From Halobacteriovoraceae bacterium (GTDB taxonomy: Bacteria > Bdellovibrionota > Bacteriovoracia > Bacteriovoracales > Bacteriovoracaceae), in the NCBI GenBank assembly GCA_020635115.1, contig JACKAK010000007.1, forward strand, positions 186,001 through 250,000: a DNA stretch of 64,000 bases. Direction: 5' to 3'. The notes under the pieces are model-generated. The model was given only the letters and a program-made list of their open reading frames with translations, was not told the origin of the DNA and ran no database searches. Below are positions 15,878 through 24,278 of this stretch, one piece after another; within the stretch, counting starts at the first letter, position 1, and every line of letters begins with the position of its first letter. Position numbers and translations under genes: made by a program.

Positions 15878-16290
15878 ATATCTTGATGCTGTTTGATTAT
15901 ATTCTTAAGTTTTTTAATAAATTCATTGCTTGAAAAAGGTTTTAACAAATAGTTTGTCACTCCAGAATTCAAAGCATCAAGTACTTTTTCCTGTTGATTC
16001 ACAGAAGTAATCATTAAAAATGGTGTATTGATATAGTCGGCTTCTTTTCGAATCCATTTTACAAATTCCAGGCCTGTTCCTTTGGGCATTTCCCAATCAC
16101 ACAAAATGATATCAATTGCTTTGCCACCAGATATTTTTTGATTTTCAAGTATAATTTTTGCAAATTCAACATCATCTGATTCAAAAAAAGGTCCATTGAA
16201 TCCGTTTTTTCTAAGAACTTCTTTAAGAATAATTCTCATCCTTTGATCATCATCAAGTATAAGAAATGTTAAATTTGCTGAGATCTTCAT
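15874..16290 (-). CDS. CheY-like single-domain response regulator
   Basis: 138 aa, one receiver domain with no output domain. The acidic pocket is Asp13-Asp15 (FLILDDDQ), the phospho-acceptor is Asp65 (IILCDWEMP), the switch Thr/Ser is in FLMITSVNQ and the conserved Lys in NYLLKPF. It is divergent from the CheA-like kinase gene with 78 bases between starts, so it is the likely phosphotransfer partner. Without an output domain it probably acts by protein contact (motor, enzyme or downstream Hpt). Confidence 0.92.
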   Translation of the reverse strand: MKISANLTFLILDDDQRMRIILKEVLRKNGFNGPFFESDDVEFAKIILENQKISGGKAIDIILCDWEMPKGTGLEFVKWIRKEADYINTPFLMITSVNQQEKVLDALNSGVTNYLLKPFSSNEFIKKLKNIIKQHQDI

Positions 16291-16368
16291 GAGATTTCCT
16301 TAATAAAAAACAAGTATTTATCCGATATTCTTCTAATATTTAATACTAACTTAATTTTATACTGAATT

Positions 16369-18777
16369 ATGTCTATAAGAAAATTAAATTTAATATTTTC
16401 AGTAATAATTGTTCTTTCAATAATTGTTTTTATCTATGTGTTTGCTCGAAATATTTTTACAAAAGAATTTAAAGAACTTGATAAGATTGAAATGAGAAAT
16501 ACTATTAAGTCTGTAGAAAAAACTATTTTTTCAAAAGTTGATTCATACAAAAGAATATTAGATGGTGAGTCTCAGTGGGACGAATTACATAGTCAGGCAA
16601 ATTATTTAGATCAACCTTTCTTTAAAAATGTTTATACTCATCAAAATTTAAAAGAATACCAAATGGATGGGCTTATAGGTCTAAATAAAAACGGAAAAAC
16701 TTTCGGAATCCAGCTAAATTTTGAAGAATTCAAAAGTGATCAAGAGAAAAAAATTATTGAACTAATTGAAAATGAAAAACTGATTCAAGTTTTTCAATTG
16801 AAAAATGGTGAAAAATTAGAAAAATTCTCTACGTTCATTGAAATAGGTGGTAACCCATATTTGGTTGTTGGAAGAGGTATAGACAAAACAAAACCTAATT
16901 TTAATTATAATGGTTTAATCATCTGTATTCGAAACCTTAAAAAACTTTTAAATGAAGAGATTTCTGCTCAAATGGGGTTAGATATTTCAGCTTTAGGGCT
17001 GAACGATAAAGAGGTTGATAATCTAGGTGCTTCCCATGTCATCACGAATTCTTCTACTTCTTCATTGTCTGAAGGCATTGAGTTCATTAGTAATGATCGA
17101 ATTGCTGGATATTTTCTTGTTACAGATCATAATCTTAAAACTATTTCAATATTAAAAATTTCAAAGCTAAGAGTTTTTAATTTAAAGGGGCAAGAAATAT
17201 TTGATAAAATAGTTTATGGTGTTTTATTTATATTTCTTTTTTTTACGACTATCAGATTATATTTCCTCGACACAATGGTCATTTCAAGGATTAGTAAATT
17301 AGCTAAAAATGTAATTCGTATTGGAGAAGATGATGAATCATTAAATTATAGATTGAGTTGTCATAAAAATGATGAGATTGGAAAACTATGTCTGAAAATA
17401 AATCAGATGCTAGATCTTATTCAAGAAAGACATAATTCATTAAAGATTGTGTTAAACAATATAGGACAGGGATTGCTTTCTTTTGATAGAAAAGGAAATA
17501 TAAAAGATCATTATTCAGAGGCCGTGAGAATGATGTTTCAAACTGAGGTTACACATACAAGTTTAGCAAAAATTCTAGGAGAGAAAAAAGAATATGTAGA
17601 TAAATTTGTTTCAGGACTTTTTAATGGGCCTTTAACATTTGAAGAAATGAGAGAGCTTTGCCCCAAAGAAAAAGAAATCAATGGTAAAATTCTAGGTTTT
17701 GAGTATAAAAAAATTGTGAACAAATATAACGAGTTTGTTGAAGTATTAATGCTTATAAGCGATATAACGAGTAAAAAGGAATTGGAAAAATTTGAAGAAG
17801 AAGTCAAACAAAACACAGATTCTCTAGTTGCTTCACTTTCTAGTATAGATTCTTTTTTGGATGTACAAGATAGAGTTATAAGGATGGAGCAAAATCTCAA
17901 AAATGTAGACAAATATAAAATAGATATTCACGATTTAAAAAGTAAGTTTGCTTTTTTAAAGATGTATGAACTTGCAGATTTATGTACTAATATTGAAGAT
18001 ATATTACATAGAGGCGACAGTTACAATTCAATCGAACATTTTCAATTAATTAAGAAAAAAATAGATATGTTTTATATGAAAAATGAAGAAATTCTTGGGC
18101 CATTAATTAAAGAGTCAAATTCAGTTGTGATACCAAATGAGAAATTTCTTCAGATAAAGCAAATGGTCAAAAAAAGTTTAGGTCAGACAAAATTTGAGGA
18201 GATTGAAACTTATTTTCTCAAGGAAAATTTAAGTGATCATTTGAGATGGTTAAATCGAAATGTCATTTCGCTATCAAGTTCTTTAAATAAAAAAGTAAAT
18301 CCAATTACTTGGCAAGGAAATGTTTATATTGATCCTTCGAATTACGAAAGTATATTTCTAAAACTTGGTCACATTATCAATAATATGCTTGATCATGGAA
18401 TTGAATCTCCAGAAGAGAGAAAAATTGCAAATAAAAATGAATTTGGAACAGTTAAAATCTCTATCAAGGAAAACGATGATTTTATCCTCTTGGAGTTAAG
18501 TGATGATGGACGCGGAATTGATAAGGAAAAATTAACTGAAATTGCGAACTCACGAGAATATAAATATAATTCTGATTTAGAACTCTATAATATCATTTTT
18601 GACGAAGGAATATCCACAAATAGTCAAGAAAATAGTATCTCAGGAGCAGGTCTAGGCCTCTATGATTTAAAAACTGAAATTTTAAAAAAAGGTGGGCAAA
18701 TTTCCGTAGAATCAGAAACAGGTTTGGGGACAAAATTTACTATTCAAATACCAAAAAAGCTTAAGCAGGTCGCCTAA
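16369..18777 (+). CDS. Membrane CheA-like sensor kinase: CHASE4-type sensor, HAMP, PAS-like, Hpt, HATPase
   Basis: 802 aa. TM1 at about residues 7-27, an extracytoplasmic domain of about 250 residues of CHASE4 type (RILDGESQWDELHSQANY), TM2 at about 278-298, a HAMP segment (about 300-355), a PAS-like stretch (VLNNIGQGLLSFDRKGNI), an Hpt-like region with the candidate phosphoacceptor His521 in DIHDLKSKFAFLK, and a CheA-type ATPase: N box NNMLDHGIESPEER near 670, G1 SDDGRGIDKEK, G2 GAGLGLYDLK near 760. There is no ordinary DHp dimerisation helix pair and no CheW-like domain. This is the CheA order moved into a membrane receptor. Likely target is the divergent CheY-like protein. Ligand unknown. 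Confidence 0.85.
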   Translation: MSIRKLNLIFSVIIVLSIIVFIYVFARNIFTKEFKELDKIEMRNTIKSVEKTIFSKVDSYKRILDGESQWDELHSQANYLDQPFFKNVYTHQNLKEYQMDGLIGLNKNGKTFGIQLNFEEFKSDQEKKIIELIENEKLIQVFQLKNGEKLEKFSTFIEIGGNPYLVVGRGIDKTKPNFNYNGLIICIRNLKKLLNEEISAQMGLDISALGLNDKEVDNLGASHVITNSSTSSLSEGIEFISNDRIAGYFLVTDHNLKTISILKISKLRVFNLKGQEIFDKIVYGVLFIFLFFTTIRLYFLDTMVISRISKLAKNVIRIGEDDESLNYRLSCHKNDEIGKLCLKINQMLDLIQERHNSLKIVLNNIGQGLLSFDRKGNIKDHYSEAVRMMFQTEVTHTSLAKILGEKKEYVDKFVSGLFNGPLTFEEMRELCPKEKEINGKILGFEYKKIVNKYNEFVEVLMLISDITSKKELEKFEEEVKQNTDSLVASLSSIDSFLDVQDRVIRMEQNLKNVDKYKIDIHDLKSKFAFLKMYELADLCTNIEDILHRGDSYNSIEHFQLIKKKIDMFYMKNEEILGPLIKESNSVVIPNEKFLQIKQMVKKSLGQTKFEEIETYFLKENLSDHLRWLNRNVISLSSSLNKKVNPITWQGNVYIDPSNYESIFLKLGHIINNMLDHGIESPEERKIANKNEFGTVKISIKENDDFILLELSDDGRGIDKEKLTEIANSREYKYNSDLELYNIIFDEGISTNSQENSISGAGLGLYDLKTEILKKGGQISVESETGLGTKFTIQIPKKLKQVA

Positions 18778-18890
18778 CGACTATGCGCGTTCGTTTGTGA
18801 AACCTTTACATCATTTAGGTAATGCTGTAGATTCTGTTAGAATTATTTATTTATGCTTACTCATTCTGAATAACACTTACTTGGATTTTT

Positions 18891-19685
18891 ATGAAAAAGT
18901 TAGCGATTTTTATTCCCGCCTATAATGCGGCCAAAACAATTCCTACAGTAATAGATCGAATTCCCCAAGAAATAAAAAATAAAGTACAAGAAATATTCAT
19001 TGTCGATAATGCAAGTGATGATAATACTTATTTGACTGTCATAGGTTATAGACATGAAATCGGACTGAATAATCTTAAAATTATCCGAAATGAAAAAAAT
19101 ATCGGCTACGGTGGATCTCAAAAACTGGCCTACAAATACGCTATCGAACAAGGTTATGATATTGTAGTCATGCTTCATGGAGATGCCCAATATGCTCCTG
19201 AGTATCTGCCAGATATTATCAAACCGCTAGAAGAAGATAAGGCCGATCTCGTTTTTGGTTCACGAATGACAGGTGATCCCAAAAAGGGAGGAATGCCACT
19301 TTGGAAACGTTTCGCAAATAGACTCATCACTTGGTTTGAAAATACTGTTTTAGAAACAAATCTCTCTGAATTTCACTCAGGTTACCGTGGTTATAGCTGC
19401 AAGGCTCTTAAGGATATTCCATTTGATTTATGTGCTGATGATTATCATTTTGATACTGATATTCTTGTCCAATATACAATCGCAAACAAAAGAATCGACG
19501 AAACCACAATTCCAACACACTATGGTAAAGAATCTCAAAGTCCTTCTATGTACCAATTGATCGTCTATGTCTTTGGTATTGTCAGTTCAATGAGCGAATA
19601 TTGGATGCACAAAAAGGGCATTAAAATCGTCGAAAAATATAATTTTGGAAGATTTTCTCGTTCTCAGAAACAAAAGTCTGTATGA
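18891..19685 (+). CDS. Family 2 glycosyltransferase, dolichyl-phosphate-mannose synthase-like
   Basis: 264 aa. GT-A fold: IFIPAYNAAKTI at the N terminus, EIFIVDNASDDNT, and the metal site MLHGDAQYAPEYLP. The pattern FGSRMTGDPKKGGMPLWKR and the SGYRGYSC segment belong to the DPM/DPG synthase-like group, which transfers a sugar from a nucleotide donor to polyprenyl phosphate. There is no C-terminal membrane segment. First gene of the CDP-sugar cassette; its stop overlaps the next start by four bases. It may make a polyprenyl-phosphate sugar for the GT-C-like proteins at 24-28 kb. Confidence 0.85.
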   Translation: MKKLAIFIPAYNAAKTIPTVIDRIPQEIKNKVQEIFIVDNASDDNTYLTVIGYRHEIGLNNLKIIRNEKNIGYGGSQKLAYKYAIEQGYDIVVMLHGDAQYAPEYLPDIIKPLEEDKADLVFGSRMTGDPKKGGMPLWKRFANRLITWFENTVLETNLSEFHSGYRGYSCKALKDIPFDLCADDYHFDTDILVQYTIANKRIDETTIPTHYGKESQSPSMYQLIVYVFGIVSSMSEYWMHKKGIKIVEKYNFGRFSRSQKQKSV

Positions 19686-20212
19686 ACATAGAAAAAACTA
19701 AAATAGAAGGATGTTTCATCCTTACGCCTACTATTTTTGAAGATTCCCGAGGAAAGTTTGTTAAAAATTTTAATTGTAAAGTATTTAAAGATTATAATCT
19801 CGATACAGACTTCAAAGAATCCTATTATTCAATTTCAAAAAAGTTTGTTGCCAGAGGGATGCACTTTCAAATTCCCCCACATGATCATTGTAAATTAGTC
19901 TACGTCTCAACGGGAAAAATTAAAGACTTTATTTTGGACTTAAGGAAAAATTCTAAGACTTTTGGTGAAGTCATTGAAATTGAACTATCGAGTAAGAATT
20001 GTAGACAAGTCTATCTCTCTAAGGGCCTGGCCCATGGCTTTATCTCTATAGAAGATTCAACAACTGTACATTATATGCAAACTACAATTTATTCTCAAGA
20101 GTCAGATAAGGGGATCCATTTGTCACATGTTGTTAAAGACATTCACAATTATACTCTTTCACAGAGAGATTTAACGCATCCAACATTCACAGAATTTAAT
20201 TCACCCTTTTAA
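19682..20212 (+). CDS. RmlC-like cupin epimerase
   Basis: 176 aa. Matches dTDP-4-dehydrorhamnose 3,5-epimerase family: DSRGKFVKNF, the His of RGMHFQIPPHDHCKLVYV, KDFILDLRKNSKTFG and YLSKGLAHGFISIED. In this context (CDP-glucose pathway, no rmlA or rmlB) the substrate is more likely a CDP-4-keto-6-deoxy- or 3,6-dideoxy-hexose, as with the 5-epimerase of CDP-ascarylose synthesis. The gene overlaps the upstream transferase by four bases and precedes the reductase by 12 bases. Family certain; exact substrate inferred. Confidence 0.82.
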   Translation: MNIEKTKIEGCFILTPTIFEDSRGKFVKNFNCKVFKDYNLDTDFKESYYSISKKFVARGMHFQIPPHDHCKLVYVSTGKIKDFILDLRKNSKTFGEVIEIELSSKNCRQVYLSKGLAHGFISIEDSTTVHYMQTTIYSQESDKGIHLSHVVKDIHNYTLSQRDLTHPTFTEFNSPF

Positions 20213-20224
20213 TAAGGAGATAAA

Positions 20225-21112
20225 GTGAAAATTCTTATTACTGGTACAAATGGATTTATTGGAAGAAATATACTTAAGCAGTTGAAAAATAAATACCACT
20301 TTGTTTGCCTACACCGAAACACTTCTCAAGTTCATTCTATTCATGAAGGGGTAGAGGTGGTTAAATATAATGGAAACTATGATGACCTTCTTTTACAACT
20401 TGATAATATAAAAATTGAAGGCATCTTACATCTTGCTTCCTATTTCGTTAAGGATCACAACAAAAATGAACTCGATGTTTTATTAGAAAGCAATATTGCA
20501 TATGGTTTGAAGCTTCTTGAGTTCGCCAAAGAAACAAATGTTAAATGGTTTCTCAATACGAGTACCTTTTGGACCCATTTTGAAAATCATCTCTACAACC
20601 CAGTGAATTTATATGCTGCCACTAAGCAGGCCTTTATAGATCTGGCCCATTTTTATTGCGAAACTTCAAGCCTAAAATTTAACTCCCTGGAATTATCTGA
20701 TACCTTTGGGCCAGGTGATGAAAGAAATAAAATCGTAAATCTCCTCATTGATATGTCGCAAAGTGGAAGAGCACTCAAAGTATCTCCAGGTGCTCAAGAA
20801 ATTGATATTTCATACATCGACGATGTGGTGAGTGGTTTTGATTCTATGATTGAACTATTGAGTTCAAATTGTACTGGCAATATGGATGCGTTCTCCCTTT
20901 ACTCAATGAATAAAATGAGTTTAAAAGAACTCGTCGAAAAGTTTGAAAGTGTTCTTGGCCGTCAGCTGAATATTGAATTTGGAGCAACTGACTATAGGCC
21001 TAGAGAAGTCATGAAAACTTGGAATGGTGGTAAAGAAATACCAGGTTTTCATCCAGAGTTTTCATTTGAAAAAGGTATTGAACAATGCCTTAAAGATAAG
21101 GGGATTATATGA
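20225..21112 (+). CDS. SDR-family NDP-sugar reductase/epimerase of the CDP-sugar cassette
   Basis: 295 aa from a GTG with AAGGAG five bases upstream. Extended SDR: NAD(P) motif GTNGFIGRN, catalytic Tyr-Lys as YAATK, and a Ser/Thr pair in LNTSTFW. Genes in this position of CDP-dideoxyhexose clusters reduce the C4 keto group (paratose, abequose or ascarylose synthases), which fits a reductase better than an epimerase here. The stop overlaps rfbF by four bases (ATGA). Final sugar configuration cannot be told from sequence. Confidence 0.8.
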   Translation: MKILITGTNGFIGRNILKQLKNKYHFVCLHRNTSQVHSIHEGVEVVKYNGNYDDLLLQLDNIKIEGILHLASYFVKDHNKNELDVLLESNIAYGLKLLEFAKETNVKWFLNTSTFWTHFENHLYNPVNLYAATKQAFIDLAHFYCETSSLKFNSLELSDTFGPGDERNKIVNLLIDMSQSGRALKVSPGAQEIDISYIDDVVSGFDSMIELLSSNCTGNMDAFSLYSMNKMSLKELVEKFESVLGRQLNIEFGATDYRPREVMKTWNGGKEIPGFHPEFSFEKGIEQCLKDKGII

Positions 21113-21885
21113 AAGCAGTGATTTTAGCAGGAGGGTTGGGAACAAGAATTAGTGAAGAGACTCATTTAAAACCCAAACCGATGATTGAAATCGGTCAAAG
21201 ACCTATTCTTTGGCATATAATGAAAACTTATTCTCATCATGGAATAAATGATTTTATTGTATGTTGCGGTTACAAGGGTGATGTTATCAAAGAATACTTC
21301 GCTAATTACTATCTTTATGAAAGAGACATTACGATAAACCTAGATACAAACGAACACAACGTTCACAATAATTATGCTGAACCTTGGAAAGTAACCCTAG
21401 TTGACACCGGACATGACACAATGACTGGTGGGCGTTTAAAAAGAGTAAAAGAATACTTGGATGAAAAAGAGCCTTTTTGTCTTACATACGGAGATGGAGT
21501 TTCAGATGTTAATATCTCTGAACTCGTAAAGTATCACAATACTCATAAAAAACTAGGTACTATCACGGCAATTCGACCTCCAGAAAGATATGGCGTATTA
21601 GATTTCGGGGAAAATAACCAAGTAAAATCCTTCAAGGAAAAACCAGAAAATGAAAACTTCTATATTAACGGTGGTTTCTTTGTCCTCTCCCCTAAAGTTT
21701 TAGACTATGTCGATGGCGATCATATTTCATTTGAACGAGAACCATTAACGAAATTAGCAAATGAAGGTGAATTACAGGCCTATAAACATGATGGTTTTTG
21801 GCAATGTATGGATACATTAAGAGATAAAACACTTTTAGAAAAACTTTGGCATGACAAAACTGCTCCTTGGAAAGTTTGGCCATGA
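21109..21885 (+). CDS. rfbF: Glucose-1-phosphate cytidylyltransferase
   Basis: 258 aa, standard length. Makes CDP-glucose from CTP and glucose-1-phosphate, the first step to CDP-3,6-dideoxyhexoses. Signature of the family: AVILAGGLGTRISEETHLKP with PKPMIEIGQRPILWHIMK, YGDGVSDVNI (metal Asp), and ERYGVLDF, then GGFFVLSPKVLDYVDGD and CMDTLRDK. Cytosolic. It is overlapped at both ends by its neighbours (four bases each), so expression is tightly coupled with the dehydratase. Confidence 0.95.
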   Translation: MKAVILAGGLGTRISEETHLKPKPMIEIGQRPILWHIMKTYSHHGINDFIVCCGYKGDVIKEYFANYYLYERDITINLDTNEHNVHNNYAEPWKVTLVDTGHDTMTGGRLKRVKEYLDEKEPFCLTYGDGVSDVNISELVKYHNTHKKLGTITAIRPPERYGVLDFGENNQVKSFKEKPENENFYINGGFFVLSPKVLDYVDGDHISFEREPLTKLANEGELQAYKHDGFWQCMDTLRDKTLLEKLWHDKTAPWKVWP

Positions 21886-22952
21886 AAAAAATATTCAAAG
21901 GTCGAAATGTTCTTGTTACTGGACATACGGGTTTTAAAGGAGCTTGGCTCTCTCTTTGGTTGAACAAATTAAATGCTAATGTAACAGGAATTTCTCTGCC
22001 ACCAGAAAACATTCGCGGTAACTTATATCAGTCACTTGAATTAAATAAAATAATTGATTCTAGATATTGTGATATTGGTGATTATTCAAAACTCAAAGAA
22101 ATTATTATTGAGACCCGTCCAGAAATTGTATTTCATTTGGCCGCCCAACCCATCGTTCTTTCTTCATATGAAGACCCTATTAATAATTATAGATCAAACG
22201 TTATGGGTACTTTAAATTTACTTGAGAGCTTACGCTACTGTGATTCCGTGAAAACAATTTTGGCCGTGACAACTGATAAATGTTACCAAAATAATGAATG
22301 GGTTTGGCCGTATCGAGAAGATGATAAACTAGGTGGAATTGATCCTTACTCAGCTTCAAAAGCAATGACTGAAATCCTCGTTAATTCACACAAGCAATCA
22401 TTTTTTGAAGACAAAGGAATAGGGGTTGCTACGGCCCGCGCTGGAAACGTCATTGGTGGCGGTGACTTTGCAAAATATAGAATTATTCCAGATATTGTTG
22501 AGAGCATTGAAAAAAACCAACAAACCATAATCAGAAATCCTTATGCCATAAGACCATGGCAACATGTTTTTGATGCCCTCAATGGCTATCTCACACTTTG
22601 TTCAAAATTAGATCAAGATCCAAAACAATTCTCAAAGGCCTACAATTTTGGGCCCGATAATTGTGAAAAGAAGTTTAACGTACAGTACATAACCGAACTT
22701 TTTATTAATAAAATGAAGAGAGGAAGTTTTAAAATTGTTTCTTCTGAGTTTAAACATCACGAGGCCAAAATATTAAGACTTGATTCTTCAAGGGCCAAGG
22801 AAGAACTCAACTGGTCGCCAAAGTGGAGCACAGAGAAAGCGATCGAAGAAACTGCCAACTGGTTTCAAGCATATCTTATAGATCCAAAAGCAAACTGTTT
22901 AAAATTAAGCCAAGATCATCTAGACAAATTTACGGAGAACTTAATTGAATAA
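21882..22952 (+). CDS. rfbG: CDP-glucose 4,6-dehydratase
   Basis: 356 aa from the ATG at 21882 that overlaps the rfbF stop (ATGA); in-frame TTG codons upstream are unlikely. Extended SDR with VTGHTGFKGAWLSLWL (NAD motif), a TTDKCYQNNEWVWPYREDD loop typical of RfbG, and YxxxK as YSASK. It converts CDP-glucose to CDP-4-keto-6-deoxyglucose. Directly followed by rfbH, which uses its product. Length and motifs are complete. Confidence 0.95.
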   Translation: MKKIFKGRNVLVTGHTGFKGAWLSLWLNKLNANVTGISLPPENIRGNLYQSLELNKIIDSRYCDIGDYSKLKEIIIETRPEIVFHLAAQPIVLSSYEDPINNYRSNVMGTLNLLESLRYCDSVKTILAVTTDKCYQNNEWVWPYREDDKLGGIDPYSASKAMTEILVNSHKQSFFEDKGIGVATARAGNVIGGGDFAKYRIIPDIVESIEKNQQTIIRNPYAIRPWQHVFDALNGYLTLCSKLDQDPKQFSKAYNFGPDNCEKKFNVQYITELFINKMKRGSFKIVSSEFKHHEAKILRLDSSRAKEELNWSPKWSTEKAIEETANWFQAYLIDPKANCLKLSQDHLDKFTENLIE

Positions 22953-24249
22953 TTTAAGACAAAAAATACTAGATTTAGTTAAAGAATTTCATAATGAAAA
23001 ACAAAATGCTTCATTCGTGCCAGGCAAGTCACCTATTCCTGTCTCTGGAAAAGTATACAATGAGACTGATCTTTGTCATCTTGTTGATGCGTCTTTAGAT
23101 TTTTGGCTAACAACAGGTCGATATAATGATTCTTTTGAAAAGAAAATGAGAGAATATTTTGGTGTTAGAGCAGCTTATACAGTTAACTCTGGTTCATCGG
23201 CCAATCTTGTGGCCACATCAGCTTTAACTTCTCATCTACTTGAAGATAGGGCCCTAAAACCTGGTGATGAAATTATAACTGTTGCAGCAGGTTTCCCGAC
23301 CACTGTGAATCCTATCATCCAAATTGGTTGCATTCCTGTTTTTGTAGACGTTGATATTCCTACTTATAATGTTAATGTATCAGAGCTTGAAAATGCTATA
23401 ACAAATAAAACAAAGGCCATAATTTTGGCCCATACACTGGGCAATCCTTTTAATTTATCGGCCATCACAAAACTTGCTAAAAAGTATAACCTTTGGATTA
23501 TGGAAGATTGTTGTGATGCTTTAGGTTCAACATATGAAGGAAAGAAGGTTGGAACTTTTGGTGACGTTTCTACATTAAGTTTTTACCCGGCCCATCATAT
23601 GACAATGGGAGAAGGTGGACTAGTTTTCACAGATGATCCGAAACTTAAAAAAGCTGCCCTGGCCATAAGAGATTGGGGAAGAGACTGTTGGTGTGCTCCT
23701 GGTGAAGATAATTCATGTAAAAAAAGATTTGACTGGAAACTCGGAGAACTTCCTCAAGGTTATGACCACAAATATACATATTCACATCTTGGGTATAATT
23801 TAAAGATAACAGACATGCAGGCCGCAGTTGGTGTCGCTCAATTTGAACACTTGCCAGGTTTTATTGAAAAACGAAAAGATAATTTCAAGTTTTTAAAAGA
23901 ATCCCTCTTGCAGTTTGAAGATTATTTTATTTTACCAGAAGCAACTCCTCAGAGTGAACCATCTTGGTTTGGATTTCCAATATCATTAAGAGAAGGGGTT
24001 AAGTTTTCAAGAGAAGATTTACTCATCTATTTAAATAGCCATAAAGTGGCAACACGTCTTCTTTTTGCCGGAAACATTGTAAAACAACCTTATATGCAAA
24101 AACAGAATTTTGAAATTCGTTCTGAGCTTAAAAATACAGATTATATAATGAACAATACATTTTGGATTGGAGTGTTTCCTGGACTAGATGCAAAAATGCT
24201 TGAATATGTTGTTTCTATATTTGATAAATTCTTACAAAGTAAAAAGTAA
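22945..24249 (+). CDS. rfbH: CDP-4-keto-6-deoxyglucose 3-dehydrase (E1)
   Basis: 434 aa from TTG 22945 with GGAG seven bases upstream; overlaps rfbG by eight bases. A PLP-fold enzyme of the DegT family that removes the C3 hydroxyl using PMP and an iron-sulphur cluster. The catalytic Lys of ordinary aminotransferases is replaced by His (YPAHHMTMGEGG), the hallmark of RfbH/DdhC. Cys-rich segments WGRDCWCAPGEDNSCKKRF are the expected iron-sulphur ligands. Its usual partner, the ferredoxin-type reductase E3 (RfbI/DdhD), is not in this window. Confidence 0.95.
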   Translation: MNNLRQKILDLVKEFHNEKQNASFVPGKSPIPVSGKVYNETDLCHLVDASLDFWLTTGRYNDSFEKKMREYFGVRAAYTVNSGSSANLVATSALTSHLLEDRALKPGDEIITVAAGFPTTVNPIIQIGCIPVFVDVDIPTYNVNVSELENAITNKTKAIILAHTLGNPFNLSAITKLAKKYNLWIMEDCCDALGSTYEGKKVGTFGDVSTLSFYPAHHMTMGEGGLVFTDDPKLKKAALAIRDWGRDCWCAPGEDNSCKKRFDWKLGELPQGYDHKYTYSHLGYNLKITDMQAAVGVAQFEHLPGFIEKRKDNFKFLKESLLQFEDYFILPEATPQSEPSWFGFPISLREGVKFSREDLLIYLNSHKVATRLLFAGNIVKQPYMQKQNFEIRSELKNTDYIMNNTFWIGVFPGLDAKMLEYVVSIFDKFLQSKK

Positions 24250-24278
24250 ATTTATTTCATCTTTCTTGAGGAGTCGTT

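Noticed and set aside
18778..18890. JUMPstart-like or ops element before the glycan operon
   Set aside because: No match to GGTAGC or the 39-base JUMPstart pattern; no RfaH-type signal seen.
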